Below the pieces are notes generated by a model. It was not told the DNA's origin. It saw only the letters and a program-made list of their open reading frames with translations, and made no database searches. This document shows, piece after piece, positions 8,780 to 16,941 of a stretch of 64,000 bases of DNA. A program made the translations under genes and the position numbers. The DNA comes from Streptomyces sp. NBC_00539 (GTDB lineage: Bacteria > Actinomycetota > Actinomycetes > Streptomycetales > Streptomycetaceae), in NCBI RefSeq assembly GCF_036346105.1, contig NZ_CP107812.1, forward strand, positions 310,001-374,000, read 5' to 3'. How positions within the stretch are numbered: position 1 is the first letter of the stretch; each line of letters starts with the position of its first letter.

Positions 8780-8830
8780 ATCTCCTGTCCGTCGGATTGG
8801 ACGCCATATGCGGCGCATCGCACAGGAGAT
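8780..8830 (+). promoter_or_regulatory. 5' hairpin covering the CoiA ribosome binding site
   Basis: ATCTCCTGT (8780-8788) is complementary over 9 bases to ACAGGAGAT (8822-8830), which contains the AGGAG that precedes the ATG at 8840. Pairing would hide the ribosome binding site. The loop holds further GC-rich self-complementarity. Confidence 0.45.
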
Positions 8831-8839
8831 GCGATTTTT

Positions 8840-10003
8840 ATGCCATTCATTGCCCTTCACCCCGAGGCGGGTCGCGTCGACGCCACCCAGCCCGACCTCG
8901 GGGCCGGCCTGGACTGGTCCCAGGTCTACAAGGTCACGCCCCGCGTCGCCCTCACCTGCCCTGAGTGCTCGTGGGGTGTGCACGCCAAGCACTCGCCGAA
9001 CCGTGTGCGGTTCTTCTGCCACGACGCCGGGCGGCCGCCGGAGTGCTCTCTGGCGAATGAGTCCTGGGAGCACCACATGCTCAAACTCGTGATGGCCAGC
9101 GCCAACCGCGACGCCGGAATGTTCGCCGAGCTGGAGGTAGCTGCCGAGGACGGCTCCTGGCGGGCCGACGTACTGGCGACCTCGCCCGACGGTACGCAGC
9201 GGATCGCGTGGGAGGCGCAGCTCTCCCCGATCACGGTGGAGGACATCAAGGCGCGCACCGACCGGTACGCCGCCGAGGGGATCGCCGTGTGTTGGGTCTC
9301 GCCCCACAAGCGGCCGTCGGTGTGGATCGGGGCCGTGCCGTCCATCCGTGTACGGGTGCCTGAAGGGGACGACGAGTCCTGGGTGGTGGACGACGAGCTG
9401 GGGGGCTTCGGCTCGGGCAGCTGGTTCTTCCAGGAGGCCGAGCTCTCCCAGTTCGTGAAGTGGGTGGTGCGCGGACAGCTGCGTCCCTGCCGGAGCCTGG
9501 CCCCCAACCGCGATGTGACACGGATCATCGGCGAAGAGCACCGCTGGTTCAGGCGCACGCTGTGGTGGACCTCCCGCCAGTCCGCCGAGGCCCAGAACGC
9601 GTGGGAGGAGGAACGGATCCGGCGTGCCGAGGCGACACGGCGGCGCGAGGAGGCCGAGCGGCAGCGCGAAGTCCAGAGGTTGGAGCGGAAGTCCGCGGCC
9701 CAGGCACGGCGCGATGCTTGGTTGGCAACGCCAGCGGGCCAGCTGGCCCAGCAACGGCGCCGGGAGCTGCAGAGGCTGAAGGATGCGCAGGAGGTCGAGC
9801 AGAGAGCGGCCGCCCGTCGGCTCCAGGCGCAGCGCGACGAGGAGCGGGCCCGGCATCGGGCAGAGCTCCGGGAACGGCGTGCCAGGGAGTTCGCGCTGGC
9901 GCAGGAGCGTGAGGCGGAGCGGCAGGCACCCGGCAAGAACTGGAGCGGCGTGCCCCGGCCACGGCGGAAGCGTGGTGGGGTCAGCTGTCCCGAGCGCAGG
10001 TGA
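8840..10003 (+). CDS. CoiA-like competence/nuclease family protein, frame-broken at 3' end
   Basis: 387 residues. The N-terminal part fits the CoiA-like layout: a zinc-ribbon-like CPECSWGVHAKH, then FFCHDAG, then a nuclease-like core SWEHHMLKLVMASA, FAELEVAAEDGSWRADVLA and IAWEAQLSPI (D...ExQ of the PD-(D/E)xK fold). Residues 250-370 form a long charged coiled coil. The ATG at 8840 was chosen because upstream sequence in this frame looks non-coding and AGGAG lies at 8824-8828. The frame ends in a basic tail (RPRRKRGG) that looks wrong. The neighbouring frame reads WWGQLSRAQVKELFTAVF directly into the next gene, so a one-base slip near 9950-9960 probably removed the C-terminus. Confidence 0.75.
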   Translation: MPFIALHPEAGRVDATQPDLGAGLDWSQVYKVTPRVALTCPECSWGVHAKHSPNRVRFFCHDAGRPPECSLANESWEHHMLKLVMASANRDAGMFAELEVAAEDGSWRADVLATSPDGTQRIAWEAQLSPITVEDIKARTDRYAAEGIAVCWVSPHKRPSVWIGAVPSIRVRVPEGDDESWVVDDELGGFGSGSWFFQEAELSQFVKWVVRGQLRPCRSLAPNRDVTRIIGEEHRWFRRTLWWTSRQSAEAQNAWEEERIRRAEATRRREEAERQREVQRLERKSAAQARRDAWLATPAGQLAQQRRRELQRLKDAQEVEQRAAARRLQAQRDEERARHRAELRERRAREFALAQEREAERQAPGKNWSGVPRPRRKRGGVSCPERR

Positions 10004-10305
10004 AGGAGCTGTTCACGGCCGTCTTCGACGCGGCCTGGCAGCAGGACGGGATCCGGGTGCGGATCCCCGAGCGCGGCGGTGTCGCGGCGAGCTTCGCCTA
10101 CGGCGTCCCGGTGCACGCCTTCAACCGCCTGTACGGGATCGTGCGGCCATGCCCGGAGTTGGTTCCCCTCTCCCCGCAGCTGGCCTACCACCAGGTCTTC
10201 GCCCGCAATGCGAAGGAGGTCCAGGCCTTGGAGACGGGTGGTCTGCGCACCAGCCGGCTCACTCACTTCGATCTCGCCAACCACGAGCAGATGGCACTGT
10301 GCTGA
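10000..10305 (+). CDS. C-terminal continuation of the CoiA-like gene
   Basis: 101 residues from a GTG overlapping the previous stop (GTGA). The frame is open upstream to 9913 and reads AEAWWGQLSRAQ before the GTG, which continues the preceding protein better than the preceding protein's own tail does. It is therefore most likely the displaced end of the CoiA-like gene. A separate coupled cistron is the alternative. No known domain seen on its own. Confidence 0.55.
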   Translation: MKELFTAVFDAAWQQDGIRVRIPERGGVAASFAYGVPVHAFNRLYGIVRPCPELVPLSPQLAYHQVFARNAKEVQALETGGLRTSRLTHFDLANHEQMALC

Positions 10306-10584
10306 GTGAGGCGGCTACCCGTCCGCGCTGCGCGGACCGGGCTCAGACAGCCGTCCCCCGGGAGACTCCGCCGCCTGCGTCTAGAGAGTGGGTACCGGGG
10401 TGGCAACGGGCGCGAGCTGCTCGTTATCCACCCCGGCCGTTCCTGTCAGCGGCGGTGCGTGTGTCCTCGTGTCCGCTCCTGTGTCCCGATTTGCGCTTTC
10501 GTGAAGCCGCAGACCAGGGGGCCTTTTGTGGCGAACAGGTGAGGGGTCAGCCGTCCCACGGAGACTCGGGATCGGCTGCCGCGG

Positions 10585-10791
10585 CTACTTGCGTGTGCGG
10601 AGGTTCGCCCAGGAGCCGCCGAGGGCGGTCACCGCACCCCCGATGGTGCCGACGGCGGTTGCCGCCTCGGGGTTGTGCGTCAGCGCCAAGACGACCACCG
10701 CCACGATGGAGGCGAGAGCGGTGAGAGCGATCACCCACGCCAGCGGGTTGGAGCTCGGCAAGTCGTTTGGGGTACGGTCAATGGTCGTCAA
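10585..10791 (-). CDS. small two-helix membrane protein
   Basis: About 68 residues with two hydrophobic segments (LAWVIALTALASIVAVVVLA and AVGTIGGAVTALGGS) and a basic end (LRTRK). A TTG at 10791 has GAGGAG 10 bases upstream; a GTG at 10809 without a clear site would add six residues. Size and topology resemble small holin-like or transfer-region membrane proteins, without a specific match. 10306-10584 holds nothing I can support except a TTATCCACC motif at 10424. Confidence 0.5.
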   Translation of the reverse strand: MTTIDRTPNDLPSSNPLAWVIALTALASIVAVVVLALTHNPEAATAVGTIGGAVTALGGSWANLRTRK

Positions 10792-11047
10792 GGGTTCCGG
10801 TCTCCTCACAGTGAGCGGGGACCCGACAGCAGGCGAGTGGGAGATCCCAGCGGAGCTAGGCCGGCAAGCATCGGCTCCGCAAAGGTGGTCTCCCTTCGTC
10901 TTTCTGAAGGGCCTTCAGTGCCCAACCACGTTACTGGTGTCTCCGGGGTGTCCTGGGCCTGCGTCGGGGCGTACGGCGCCTCCGCACAGTCCGCCAGGGG
11001 CACTTTTCCCCGTCCGCCTACCACGAGGGGCGAGAATTGAGAAGCAA

Positions 11048-11095
11048 ACTATCCACAGGGAAAAACCCTGCTCAGATGCCGTCCCTGTGGATAAC
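11048..11095. repeat. inverted pair of DnaA-box-like motifs
   Basis: ACTATCCACAGGGA (11048-11061) and the reverse complement of GTTATCCACAGGGA (11082-11095) form an inverted repeat with 12 of 14 bases identical. The second contains an exact TTATCCACA, the consensus DnaA box; the first has one mismatch. A third motif, TTATCCACC, occurs at 10424-10432. The spacer also holds GGGAAAAACCC. In very high-GC DNA such AT-containing matches are not expected by chance. Confidence 0.5.
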
Positions 11096-11123
11096 CCGCC
11101 CGCCAGCCCCTCCCGACATGCGT

Positions 11124-11137
11124 GTGACGCAGATCAC
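11124..11137. promoter_or_regulatory. CRP-like palindrome
   Basis: TGTGACGCAGATCACT contains GTGA-N6-TCAC, like the site at 8322-8335 (GTGATGTAGATCAC). It lies next to the DnaA-box-like repeat. Role inferred from sequence only. Confidence 0.35.
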
Positions 11138-11598
11138 TCTCACTTTGTGGTCTAGGAAGCGCTCAACTCCCCGTCGAGGCGCCCACGTTGTCGAGGCAGG
11201 CGCCACCCGCGGCGAAGAGGTCTACGACGGGCAGCGTGGCGCCCGACCTGCCGAGCGACGTCCGGGTCGGTGAGGACCAGCGGTCGTACGCGCAGGAGTC
11301 CGTCGGCGCCCGGGTCGGGCCCTCGGCCCGGCCTCCTGGGCAACGCCGTCGACCCACTGTCCGTCAGAGCTGGGGCGTCCTTGCAGCTGGCGGACGCAGC
11401 CTGACGGGCATTTATGGTCCGGGCGAGGACCTGCTATCTGCAGGAGCGCTGCAGACCACTCCTGACGTCTCTCCGTCGGCCGCTCATCACATTTGGGTGC
11501 CTCCACGGCGACCGTCCAAATTTTTTGCCGGATCGAGGACGGCCGGGGCCGAGAGAGTGAGGAACTCAATCCCGAACCCACACCGGCAAGGAACTTTC
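11138..11598. other. stretch without a supportable gene
   Basis: Short frames here are arginine/proline-rich and lack ribosome binding sites. A 7-base A/T tract (AAATTTTTT near 11518) may belong to the promoter of the gene starting at 11599. Nothing else was recognised. Confidence 0.5.
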
Positions 11599-12183
11599 AT
11601 GATCACCCCGCCGTCTCCCCGATCCTGCATCCAGTGCCTGGCCCGGCCCGTCCCTCCCCCGCGCCTGTCGAGCTACGAGATGCAGCTGGTCCACTTCTGG
11701 CACCAGGCCCTCGGCTGTACTTTCGCGAGCGCGGCGTTCAGGGCGTTAGGCGAGATTGCAGCAGTCGCTGCCGAACTCGATGTCCCGGTGGACCCCACGT
11801 GCGAGATCTGTCAACGCGCCTGGGCAACCCCCTACGCCGGCATCCTGCTGGACCTGGAAGAGAAGCTCCGCCATTGCACGCCCTGGCCGGATCGGTCCGC
11901 GCTGCGCGAGGCCCTCTCGGCCCGGAACGCCGCGATCGAAGGTGATTCCGAACGCGTGGATCTCTTCAGCAAGAGCTGGCTGAAGCTGGACCGACCCGCC
12001 GCGTGGCGACCGGCGGTGGAGATGGCCCTGCTCGGCGATTGGGTGGGCACATTGCGGAGCCACCAGGGGTGGCTGTCAGCGGGCGCGGATACGGTCCCGG
12101 TATGTCGAACTCGTACACGACGCTGTGGACCAACGATCTCTGCCGCGAGCTCGAGCGGTCCGGTTACGCCCGCCAGCGGCTGA
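11599..12183 (+). CDS. hypothetical protein with two Cys-pair motifs
   Basis: 194 residues from the ATG at 11599, preceded by AAGGAA. It has CIQCLARP near the N-terminus and CEICQRAW near residue 73, which together could bind a metal. The rest is helical and acidic. The last 30 residues are Arg/Thr/Ser-rich and overlap the next gene by 82 bases in another frame. This suggests that the true end was lost through a small indel. No family recognised. Confidence 0.55.
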   Translation: MITPPSPRSCIQCLARPVPPPRLSSYEMQLVHFWHQALGCTFASAAFRALGEIAAVAAELDVPVDPTCEICQRAWATPYAGILLDLEEKLRHCTPWPDRSALREALSARNAAIEGDSERVDLFSKSWLKLDRPAAWRPAVEMALLGDWVGTLRSHQGWLSAGADTVPVCRTRTRRCGPTISAASSSGPVTPASG

Positions 12184-12659
12184 CGATGCTGTTCGGCGGA
12201 CCGCACCAGTCACTGCCAAGTTTCCAGCGAGCGGGCGTGCAGCGCGGTGACCGGATCTACCCCGTGCGCGTCCTGCGCACCCGGCTGCACGTGCTGGGCG
12301 CAATGGAGGTGTCCGGAATCATCCCCTACGAGGACGCGGGATCGGTGCTTCACGATGACGACTACGCAAAGCTCCTGGACTGGCGGCCGTTGAAGGCCGG
12401 CTGTGTCACGGAGGTGGTGACCGGCCCGCCAGGCTCTCCGCTCTCGTTCGGCACAGCCGTGCCGCCGGATCTTCTGGAGCGGTTGACCTATACCTCGCGC
12501 CGCGGTGAGCGGACGCTGAAGTATATCGAGGAAGGCCGACTCATCCGTTCGGTAAGCCTTCAGGGCATCTACCGGCTCGCCCCCACCTCTGCCTCCGAAC
12601 TGCGCCAGCTGGTCCTGGACGCAGAAGACTGCACGATGATCTCAACGAAGCTTGATTGA
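12102..12659 (+). CDS. hypothetical protein
   Basis: 185 residues from the ATG at 12102. It begins SNSYTTLWTNDLCRELERSG and includes LTMLFGGPHQSLPSFQRAGV and DRIYPVRVLRTRLHVLG. The mixed strand-helix pattern, with a short conserved-looking GD-YPV strand, is like small beta-barrel (PUA/ASCH-like) proteins, but I cannot assign a family. It overlaps the previous gene, which argues for joint expression. Confidence 0.6.
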   Translation: MSNSYTTLWTNDLCRELERSGYARQRLTMLFGGPHQSLPSFQRAGVQRGDRIYPVRVLRTRLHVLGAMEVSGIIPYEDAGSVLHDDDYAKLLDWRPLKAGCVTEVVTGPPGSPLSFGTAVPPDLLERLTYTSRRGERTLKYIEEGRLIRSVSLQGIYRLAPTSASELRQLVLDAEDCTMISTKLD

Positions 12660-13024
12660 GACATCCTGCTGGGATTGATGCCGTGGAAGACTTCACCGAT
12701 TAAAGCTGCGCGATGTGATCGCCGCAGCAAAATCTCCGGCCTCGTCCGTCAGAGCCGCTGCAGGACGCCGTCTGGCAGCGCGTCTCAGATCGAGAGTGTC
12801 GCCAGTGTCCTGGGCCGTCTCCTGCTGGACGCTCAGGACACCGGAGTGATCTCGGATACCGCGGTGGCTCTGTTGGCTCGGAGAGATGTGGCCGGCCTAC
12901 ACGTCTTGTGGCGGCTCGTGCAGGGCATCTGACGGGGGAATCGCTGATCGGCTCGCTGGGGAACGTGAGGGTCGCTGCCAAGGACATCTCGCACGCAGAC
13001 CTGGCGACGGCGATGCACCTGGGG
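12660..13024. other. no intact gene; short coding-like scrap
   Basis: The + strand frame ending at 12932 contains a plausible helical piece (IESVASVLGRLLLDAQDTGV, ALLARRDVAGLHVLWRLVQG) but begins in noise, so it looks like the 3' end of a lost gene. The remainder reads as random frames. Confidence 0.35.
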
Positions 13025-13165
13025 GCCCGGGCGACCGCGCAGTCCCGCGCGGGCTGTCGGGCGCCCACGTCATGGTGACGACGGCGGTCGCGCGTGCGCG
13101 GCGGCGTGCTGGGCGAGGACACCGCCGGCGAGGAGGCACTCGTCGTCGGGATGGGCGAACACGCC
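13025..13165 (-). pseudogene. PIG-L/LmbE deacetylase fragment
   Basis: The minus strand encodes VFAHPDDECLLAGGVLAQHA, the zinc-binding AHPDDE N-terminal motif of PIG-L family N-acetyl-glucosaminyl deacetylases. After a frame change it reads AVVTMTWAPDSPR, the next conserved strand of the same family. Only about 45 residues remain. It is fused in frame to a transposase fragment upstream. Confidence 0.55.
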
Positions 13166-13168
13166 GAG

Positions 13169-13330
13169 CTGCCCTCTGGATCCGAACGCCTCAGCGAACT
13201 CGGCGTCCGCGAACAACTCGCCCAGCTCGTCACGGACCCGCATCGCCAACGGGTACGGGCCCCGCGCCGCCACCGCCATCTGTGCGGTCAGGTCAGGCAC
13301 CTTCGGCCACGGCCTCGGCTGCATCGACAT
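13169..13330 (-). pseudogene. IS1182-like transposase N-terminal fragment
   Basis: About 54 residues: PRPWPKVPDLTAQMAVAA and AMRVRDELGELFADAEFAEA, followed by FGSRGQ, match the start of IS1182-family transposases. It then runs in frame into the PIG-L fragment. An insertion followed by deletion is the likely history. The adjoining 13331-13519 shows nothing recognisable. Confidence 0.55.
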
Positions 13331-13519
13331 TCCATACCCCACCCGCGACCGGGAACGCCAAGACGGCCGCTGCTGTCCTGGCCGACGGCCGTCAGCGCCG
13401 CTGGGCACGGAATAAGCCAGCAGGATCGGTGACAGCGTTCTTAACGGAACCCCCGACCCGGCAGCGCCCCCGTCCGCGCGGATGGGGGCCGTCGCCTGTC
13501 AACGGAGCCGTGCGGTTGC

Positions 13520-14020
13520 TCAGGGGGTGAGGGGTATGTACCACAGCTGGTTATTGCCCCCGTTGCAGTGCCAGACACCCACTCGGTTGGCCCCTTCGGA
13601 CCAGTCCAGGCACGTGCCGCTGGCCTTGTTCCTCAGCTCGTAGGTGACCGCGTCGTGGTCGTCTTGGTTGCTGACGACGTACCAGTCTTGGTTGAGGCCT
13701 CCGTTGCAATGCCAGGAGCCGACCCTGGTCGTCTCCACTGACCAGTCGAGGCATGCGCCGCTGGCCTGGTTGCGGAACCGCCACGTGTTCGGCGACGTAC
13801 GTTCGGCCCCCCAGGCCTGGTTGTCGGCGCCGTAATTGCAGTGCCAGACACCAACAGTGGTTCCACCGGCCCAGTCCAGACACGTTCCTGACTGACCATT
13901 GGCGTAGGGGACGGGAAAGGAGGGCGGCGGCTCTGCGGCAGCTGGAGTGATCATGCCCATGGTGATCGCCAGACCGGATATCGCTGTGGTGACAACGCTT
14001 TTCGCTCGTAGTCGCGACAT
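13520..14020 (-). CDS. secreted ricin B-type lectin repeat protein
   Basis: 166 residues. ATG at 14020 with AGGAAG 9 bases upstream. A Sec signal peptide covers residues 1-29 (basic start, ITMGMITPAAAEP cleavage region). The mature part is three repeats of about 42 residues, each with SGTCLDW, a WHCN segment and a QxW-type end (NQAWG, NQDWY, NNQLWY), as in carbohydrate-binding ricin B/beta-trefoil domains. Three repeats could form one complete trefoil. No catalytic domain is attached, so it is probably a free lectin or wall-associated protein. The frame is open far upstream, but that extension is out-of-frame shadow of the kinase gene. Confidence 0.8.
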   Translation of the reverse strand: MSRLRAKSVVTTAISGLAITMGMITPAAAEPPPSFPVPYANGQSGTCLDWAGGTTVGVWHCNYGADNQAWGAERTSPNTWRFRNQASGACLDWSVETTRVGSWHCNGGLNQDWYVVSNQDDHDAVTYELRNKASGTCLDWSEGANRVGVWHCNGGNNQLWYIPLTP

Positions 14021-14292
14021 GCAGTGCTTCTTCCTGTTCTTCCGCTTCACGAGGTTTTTCTCGTTGAGGACTAGTTGCTGAGGTTCGTCTTGAGTGTCAC
14101 CTCCATACGGACACCCGCTTGTCGGAAGTCGGTCGGCCTCCCCACTTGGGTCCGGTCCGTCACCGGTCTGGCAGGGCCGCGTGGATACTTCACTTCGCTG
14201 ACGTTCTCCGAGCGGGGAATGTGACACGCAGCAGCAAGACGTTTCGGGCCCTCCACACCGCAGCGATCGCCCGAAGGCGGGCCACCCCCAAG

Positions 14293-14748
14293 TCAGCGTG
14301 CCGGTGTGGCGTCCTGGGCGAGGGAGTGCTGCCAGAGCAGCACCTCGTCCGGGACCCGCCGGGCGGCCGGGCGCATGGCGTTGCGCTCCAGGCAGTTGTC
14401 GGGGTCGGTCGTGAAGCGGAGAGCGACGGCCGGTCGGCCGTGTCGACGGGCCAGCTCCAGGAGGCTCGCGCGGACCCGCGGTTCCACGTTCGTGGAGTCG
14501 ACCAGCACCGTGCGGCCGGCGGCCAGGTGCTCGTCGAGCAGGCGGTTCTGCCGGCTCACGGCGGCCGGGGTCACCGACTGGTCGCCCGCGTTGCCCCCGC
14601 TGATCTCGCGGCGCAGCTCGTCCAGGCACACCACGACGTCCACCGGAAAGAGGGCCGCGACGGTGGACTTGCCCGACGTGGCAGGCCCGACGGCGACGAA
14701 GAGCGTGCCGGGCGCCAGCTCGGGCGCGTTGTTCTCCGTGTTCTTCAT
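14293..14748 (-). CDS. P-loop kinase (PNKP/AAA_33-like)
   Basis: 151 residues. The Walker A motif GPATSGKST is at about 21-29. CLDELRREISGG follows, then VLVDSTNVEPRVRASLLELA (the Walker B-like strand and lid region of polynucleotide-kinase-like enzymes). The ATG at 14748 has AAAGG about 8 bases upstream. The product matches the kinase portion of bacterial PNKP-type RNA/DNA 5'-kinases but has no phosphatase or ligase domain. The substrate is unknown. 14021-14292, between it and the lectin, holds no supportable gene. Confidence 0.7.
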   Translation of the reverse strand: MKNTENNAPELAPGTLFVAVGPATSGKSTVAALFPVDVVVCLDELRREISGGNAGDQSVTPAAVSRQNRLLDEHLAAGRTVLVDSTNVEPRVRASLLELARRHGRPAVALRFTTDPDNCLERNAMRPAARRVPDEVLLWQHSLAQDATPAR

Positions 14749-15178
14749 CCCCGAACCTTTCCGGTGTTGTACGGCTCGGCGGCAGCGCGCTGCCGTACGG
14801 GTCGCCCTCGGGGTGCGTGTACCGGATCGGCTTGCCCTTTGCTCGGGCGTAGTCGGTCTCCGAGCGGGTGTAGTGCCCGATGTAGTCGCCGACGAAAGTG
14901 CCTGAGTTCGCGAATACTGAGCAGTCGGCGCCCCGAACCTGGGCGTTCGTCGCGTGTCGGTTGGCGATCGTCGTCGTTCTTTCATCCAGCAGGCGGGGCA
15001 GATGTGCCGCCCGGCCTCGGCGGTCCGGGCCGGTTCACCGGCGGTAGCGCTGGCTTAACCGCTTTGTTCTGGTGAGCTGAAACAACCAGCCTGGCCCTGC
15101 TGGCCAGGGCCAGAGCACTATCACCGCTGATAGCGGCCTGGCCCTACCCGCAGGGCCGGACCTGGAAGACTAGGGATC
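14749..15178. other. gene scrap and clustered hairpins
   Basis: On the minus strand, 14763-14930 encodes GDYIGHYTRSETDYARAKGK, which resembles part of a small nucleoside-deoxyribosyltransferase-like protein, but no complete gene is present. From 15091 three hairpins follow: CTGGCCCT/AGGGCCAG (15091-15113), CCGCT/AGCGG, and GGCCCT/AGGGCC. They precede the gene at 15179 and may form a leader or terminator. Confidence 0.4.
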
Positions 15179-15400
15179 ATGACCGACCGTCGACCGCTCT
15201 CGCTGCCCACCTTCTCCGAGCCCGCTTCCGACGCTCCCGTACCCGCCCAGGCGGGTGGGCGCCGGCTGATGCCGGTCGAGCAGGGCGCCGACTTCCGCCA
15301 GCCGCCCGGCGAGACCGAAACCGAGCCCGCATCCGCCCCGGCCCGACGTCCGCTCGCCCCCGGCGGCCTCACCTTCTCAGACCCGGACCGCCATATCTGA
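15179..15400 (+). CDS. small proline-rich hypothetical protein
   Basis: 73 residues, ATG at 15179. The composition is Pro/Ala/Arg-rich and disordered (PLSLPTFSEPASDAPVPAQA, ending GGLTFSDPDRHI). The upstream site is weak (TAGGGATC). No family recognised. It could be a small secreted or regulatory protein, or a chance frame. Confidence 0.4.
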   Translation: MTDRRPLSLPTFSEPASDAPVPAQAGGRRLMPVEQGADFRQPPGETETEPASAPARRPLAPGGLTFSDPDRHI

Positions 15401-15581
15401 GCGCTACCACCACGGGTTGCGCCACGTCCAGGAGCAGCTCACCACCTAGCCCCACCGCCCGGTGTGCCAGCGCCTCCAGCTGGACAGTGGTCGTAGCCGG
15501 CCCGGCTCCCGCCTCGGATACCGTGTTCTTCTACGGGGTGCCATAACGGATGTGACGCCCCCCACCGGAGGTAGTCAGCGT

Positions 15582-15971
15582 ATGAGTTCAAAGCGCAGCA
15601 AGAATCCAGCCCTGCCCGTACTTGACGACGCATTCCGACTCGCGTCGGTCAAGGACGCCGAAGAGTCCACCCGTGACTTGGCCGCGCGGCTGGCCACCAC
15701 CGAGCTGCGCCGCGTTTCCCACCCGGGCCGGGTCACCTGGGAGCCCACCGATCAGGCCGAGCCCGTACCGGTCCCGCCGACTGTGGTCGACGGTGACGGG
15801 GACCTGTGGCTGCGGGACCGGGGCACTGGCACCTGGACCATGCCCGAGTTCAACCCGAAGGAGTTCCCGGCCCGCTGTGGCGAGGTTCTGACGTGGAACC
15901 AGCTTGCCCGCGAGTTCGGCCCGCTTACCGCACTGGCCGACGACCGCCGCATCGGCGGCGGCCGGCGCTGA
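15582..15971 (+). CDS. hypothetical protein
   Basis: 129 residues from the ATG at 15582, with GGAGG 10 bases upstream. An N-terminal basic, helical part is followed by a strand-rich region (DGDGDLWLRDRGTGTWTMPE) and a helical end (VLTWNQLAREFGPLTALADD). The Gly/Trp strand pattern resembles short phage or plasmid accessory proteins. It ends before a strong hairpin at 16110. Confidence 0.6.
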   Translation: MSSKRSKNPALPVLDDAFRLASVKDAEESTRDLAARLATTELRRVSHPGRVTWEPTDQAEPVPVPPTVVDGDGDLWLRDRGTGTWTMPEFNPKEFPARCGEVLTWNQLAREFGPLTALADDRRIGGGRR

Positions 15972-16109
15972 CCGCGCAGCCTTCTGGGATGACCGCGCCC
16001 CTGGGGGGCCTCCCTGCAGACTCCCCCACCCGTATCCCCGAACGCAGCAACGGCACACCCGGACCAACGACCGGCTGATCCAAACGAAATGGCCTAGCGC
16101 ATGGCACGG

Positions 16110-16138
16110 GAGGCCCGCTCTGCTCGGGAGCGGGCCTC
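16110..16138. terminator. bidirectional hairpin terminator
   Basis: Perfect 11-bp stem GAGGCCCGCTC/GAGCGGGCCTC with a 7-base loop, placed between the convergent genes ending at 15971 and 16164. Confidence 0.75.
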
Positions 16139-16163
16139 GTCACAGCGACTTCGCAGCAGCCTG

Positions 16164-16781
16164 TCAGGTCTGGGCTTGGGTAGTTCGTCGGCGCCAGGTG
16201 CTCACGGCGGCGATGCCAATGAGAACCAAGAACACCGCTATGGCTAGCCCACGGGTCACACTCCAGGTGGTACCTACCAACCCTTCTTGCCTATCCGCTT
16301 CGGCGGAGAGACGCATGGTGGTCTCACAGATCACCACGACTGGCACAAGCAGTTGGCAGGGAAGGCGGAAGGGCCCTGTACGGGCACAGTGCCCCGCGAG
16401 CCCGCAGATCGGCCCCAGAAGCAAGGCGAACACACACCACAAGGCGAGCATGGAAAGAAAATCGCCCCATGCAAAACTCAGGGTTCCTGAACTCGGGCGG
16501 CTGAAATCAGGCTGCCTGAAGTCGCCTTGCATTGCCTTCGTCACGTAATAGGCAAAGACGGTAACCACAAGGGACGCGAACCCCATTATGGCCGCGCGTC
16601 TTTTCGAGTTAGCCAGTAGCCCGGAAACAAATGCCACTAGGGCGTATATCCAGCCTGCTACCAGCGTGACACTTGCCGCATGACTCGCATGCCCACCAGT
16701 GGATTCCAAAGTCGGGCCGGAGATTCCGACGATCACACCACCAACGAGGGTTAGCGCGACAGCCGATAAAAAAGAACGCAC
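16164..16781 (-). CDS. integral membrane protein (DUF6518-like)
   Basis: 205 residues, with about five hydrophobic helices: FLSAVALTLVGGVIVGI, VTLVAGWIYALVAFVSGLLA, AIMGFASLVVTVFAYYV, MLALWCVFALLLGPICGLA and IAVFLVLIGIAAVSTW. The GTG at 16781 was chosen for GAGG 8 bases upstream; it gives a membrane segment near the N-terminus as expected. Codon 5 is TTA, so translation may depend on bldA. The helix count and SLLANSKRR-type loop are like DUF6518 proteins. It lies downstream of the bacteriocin-like gene on the same strand, but a terminator separates them, so a role in immunity or export is speculative. Confidence 0.65.
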   Translation of the reverse strand: MRSFLSAVALTLVGGVIVGISGPTLESTGGHASHAASVTLVAGWIYALVAFVSGLLANSKRRAAIMGFASLVVTVFAYYVTKAMQGDFRQPDFSRPSSGTLSFAWGDFLSMLALWCVFALLLGPICGLAGHCARTGPFRLPCQLLVPVVVICETTMRLSAEADRQEGLVGTTWSVTRGLAIAVFLVLIGIAAVSTWRRRTTQAQT

Positions 16782-16865
16782 GGGCGGGACCTCGATACAT
16801 CGGACGAAGGGTGCGCGCAACCTTACCGGGTCCCTGCTCACACCGCTAGGCCGCCAATGAAAGGC

Positions 16866-16913
16866 CCGAAGGCCTGGCCATCCCGCAAAAGGTACGGTTG
16901 GCCAGACCTTCGG
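16866..16913 (-). terminator. hairpin after the bacteriocin gene
   Basis: CCGAAGGCCTGGCCA (16866-16880) pairs with TGGCCAGACCTTCGG (16899-16913) with one mismatch, 18-base loop. It would end transcription of the bacteriocin-like gene before the membrane gene. Confidence 0.65.
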
Positions 16914-16941
16914 AGAAGGCGAAAGTGTGACGCTATGGAGC

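Noticed and set aside
8000-8839. N-terminal extension of the CoiA-like frame
   Set aside because: Arg/Pro-rich sequence without family features that overlaps a small membrane gene; the start at 8840 has support.
12886-13530. 214-codon + strand frame
   Set aside because: Arg/Gly-rich antisense of the IS1182/PIG-L remnants; no start site.
13520-14629. 369-codon extension of the lectin frame
   Set aside because: The extra N-terminus is the wrong frame of the kinase gene; a signal peptide and ribosome binding site mark the real start at 14020.
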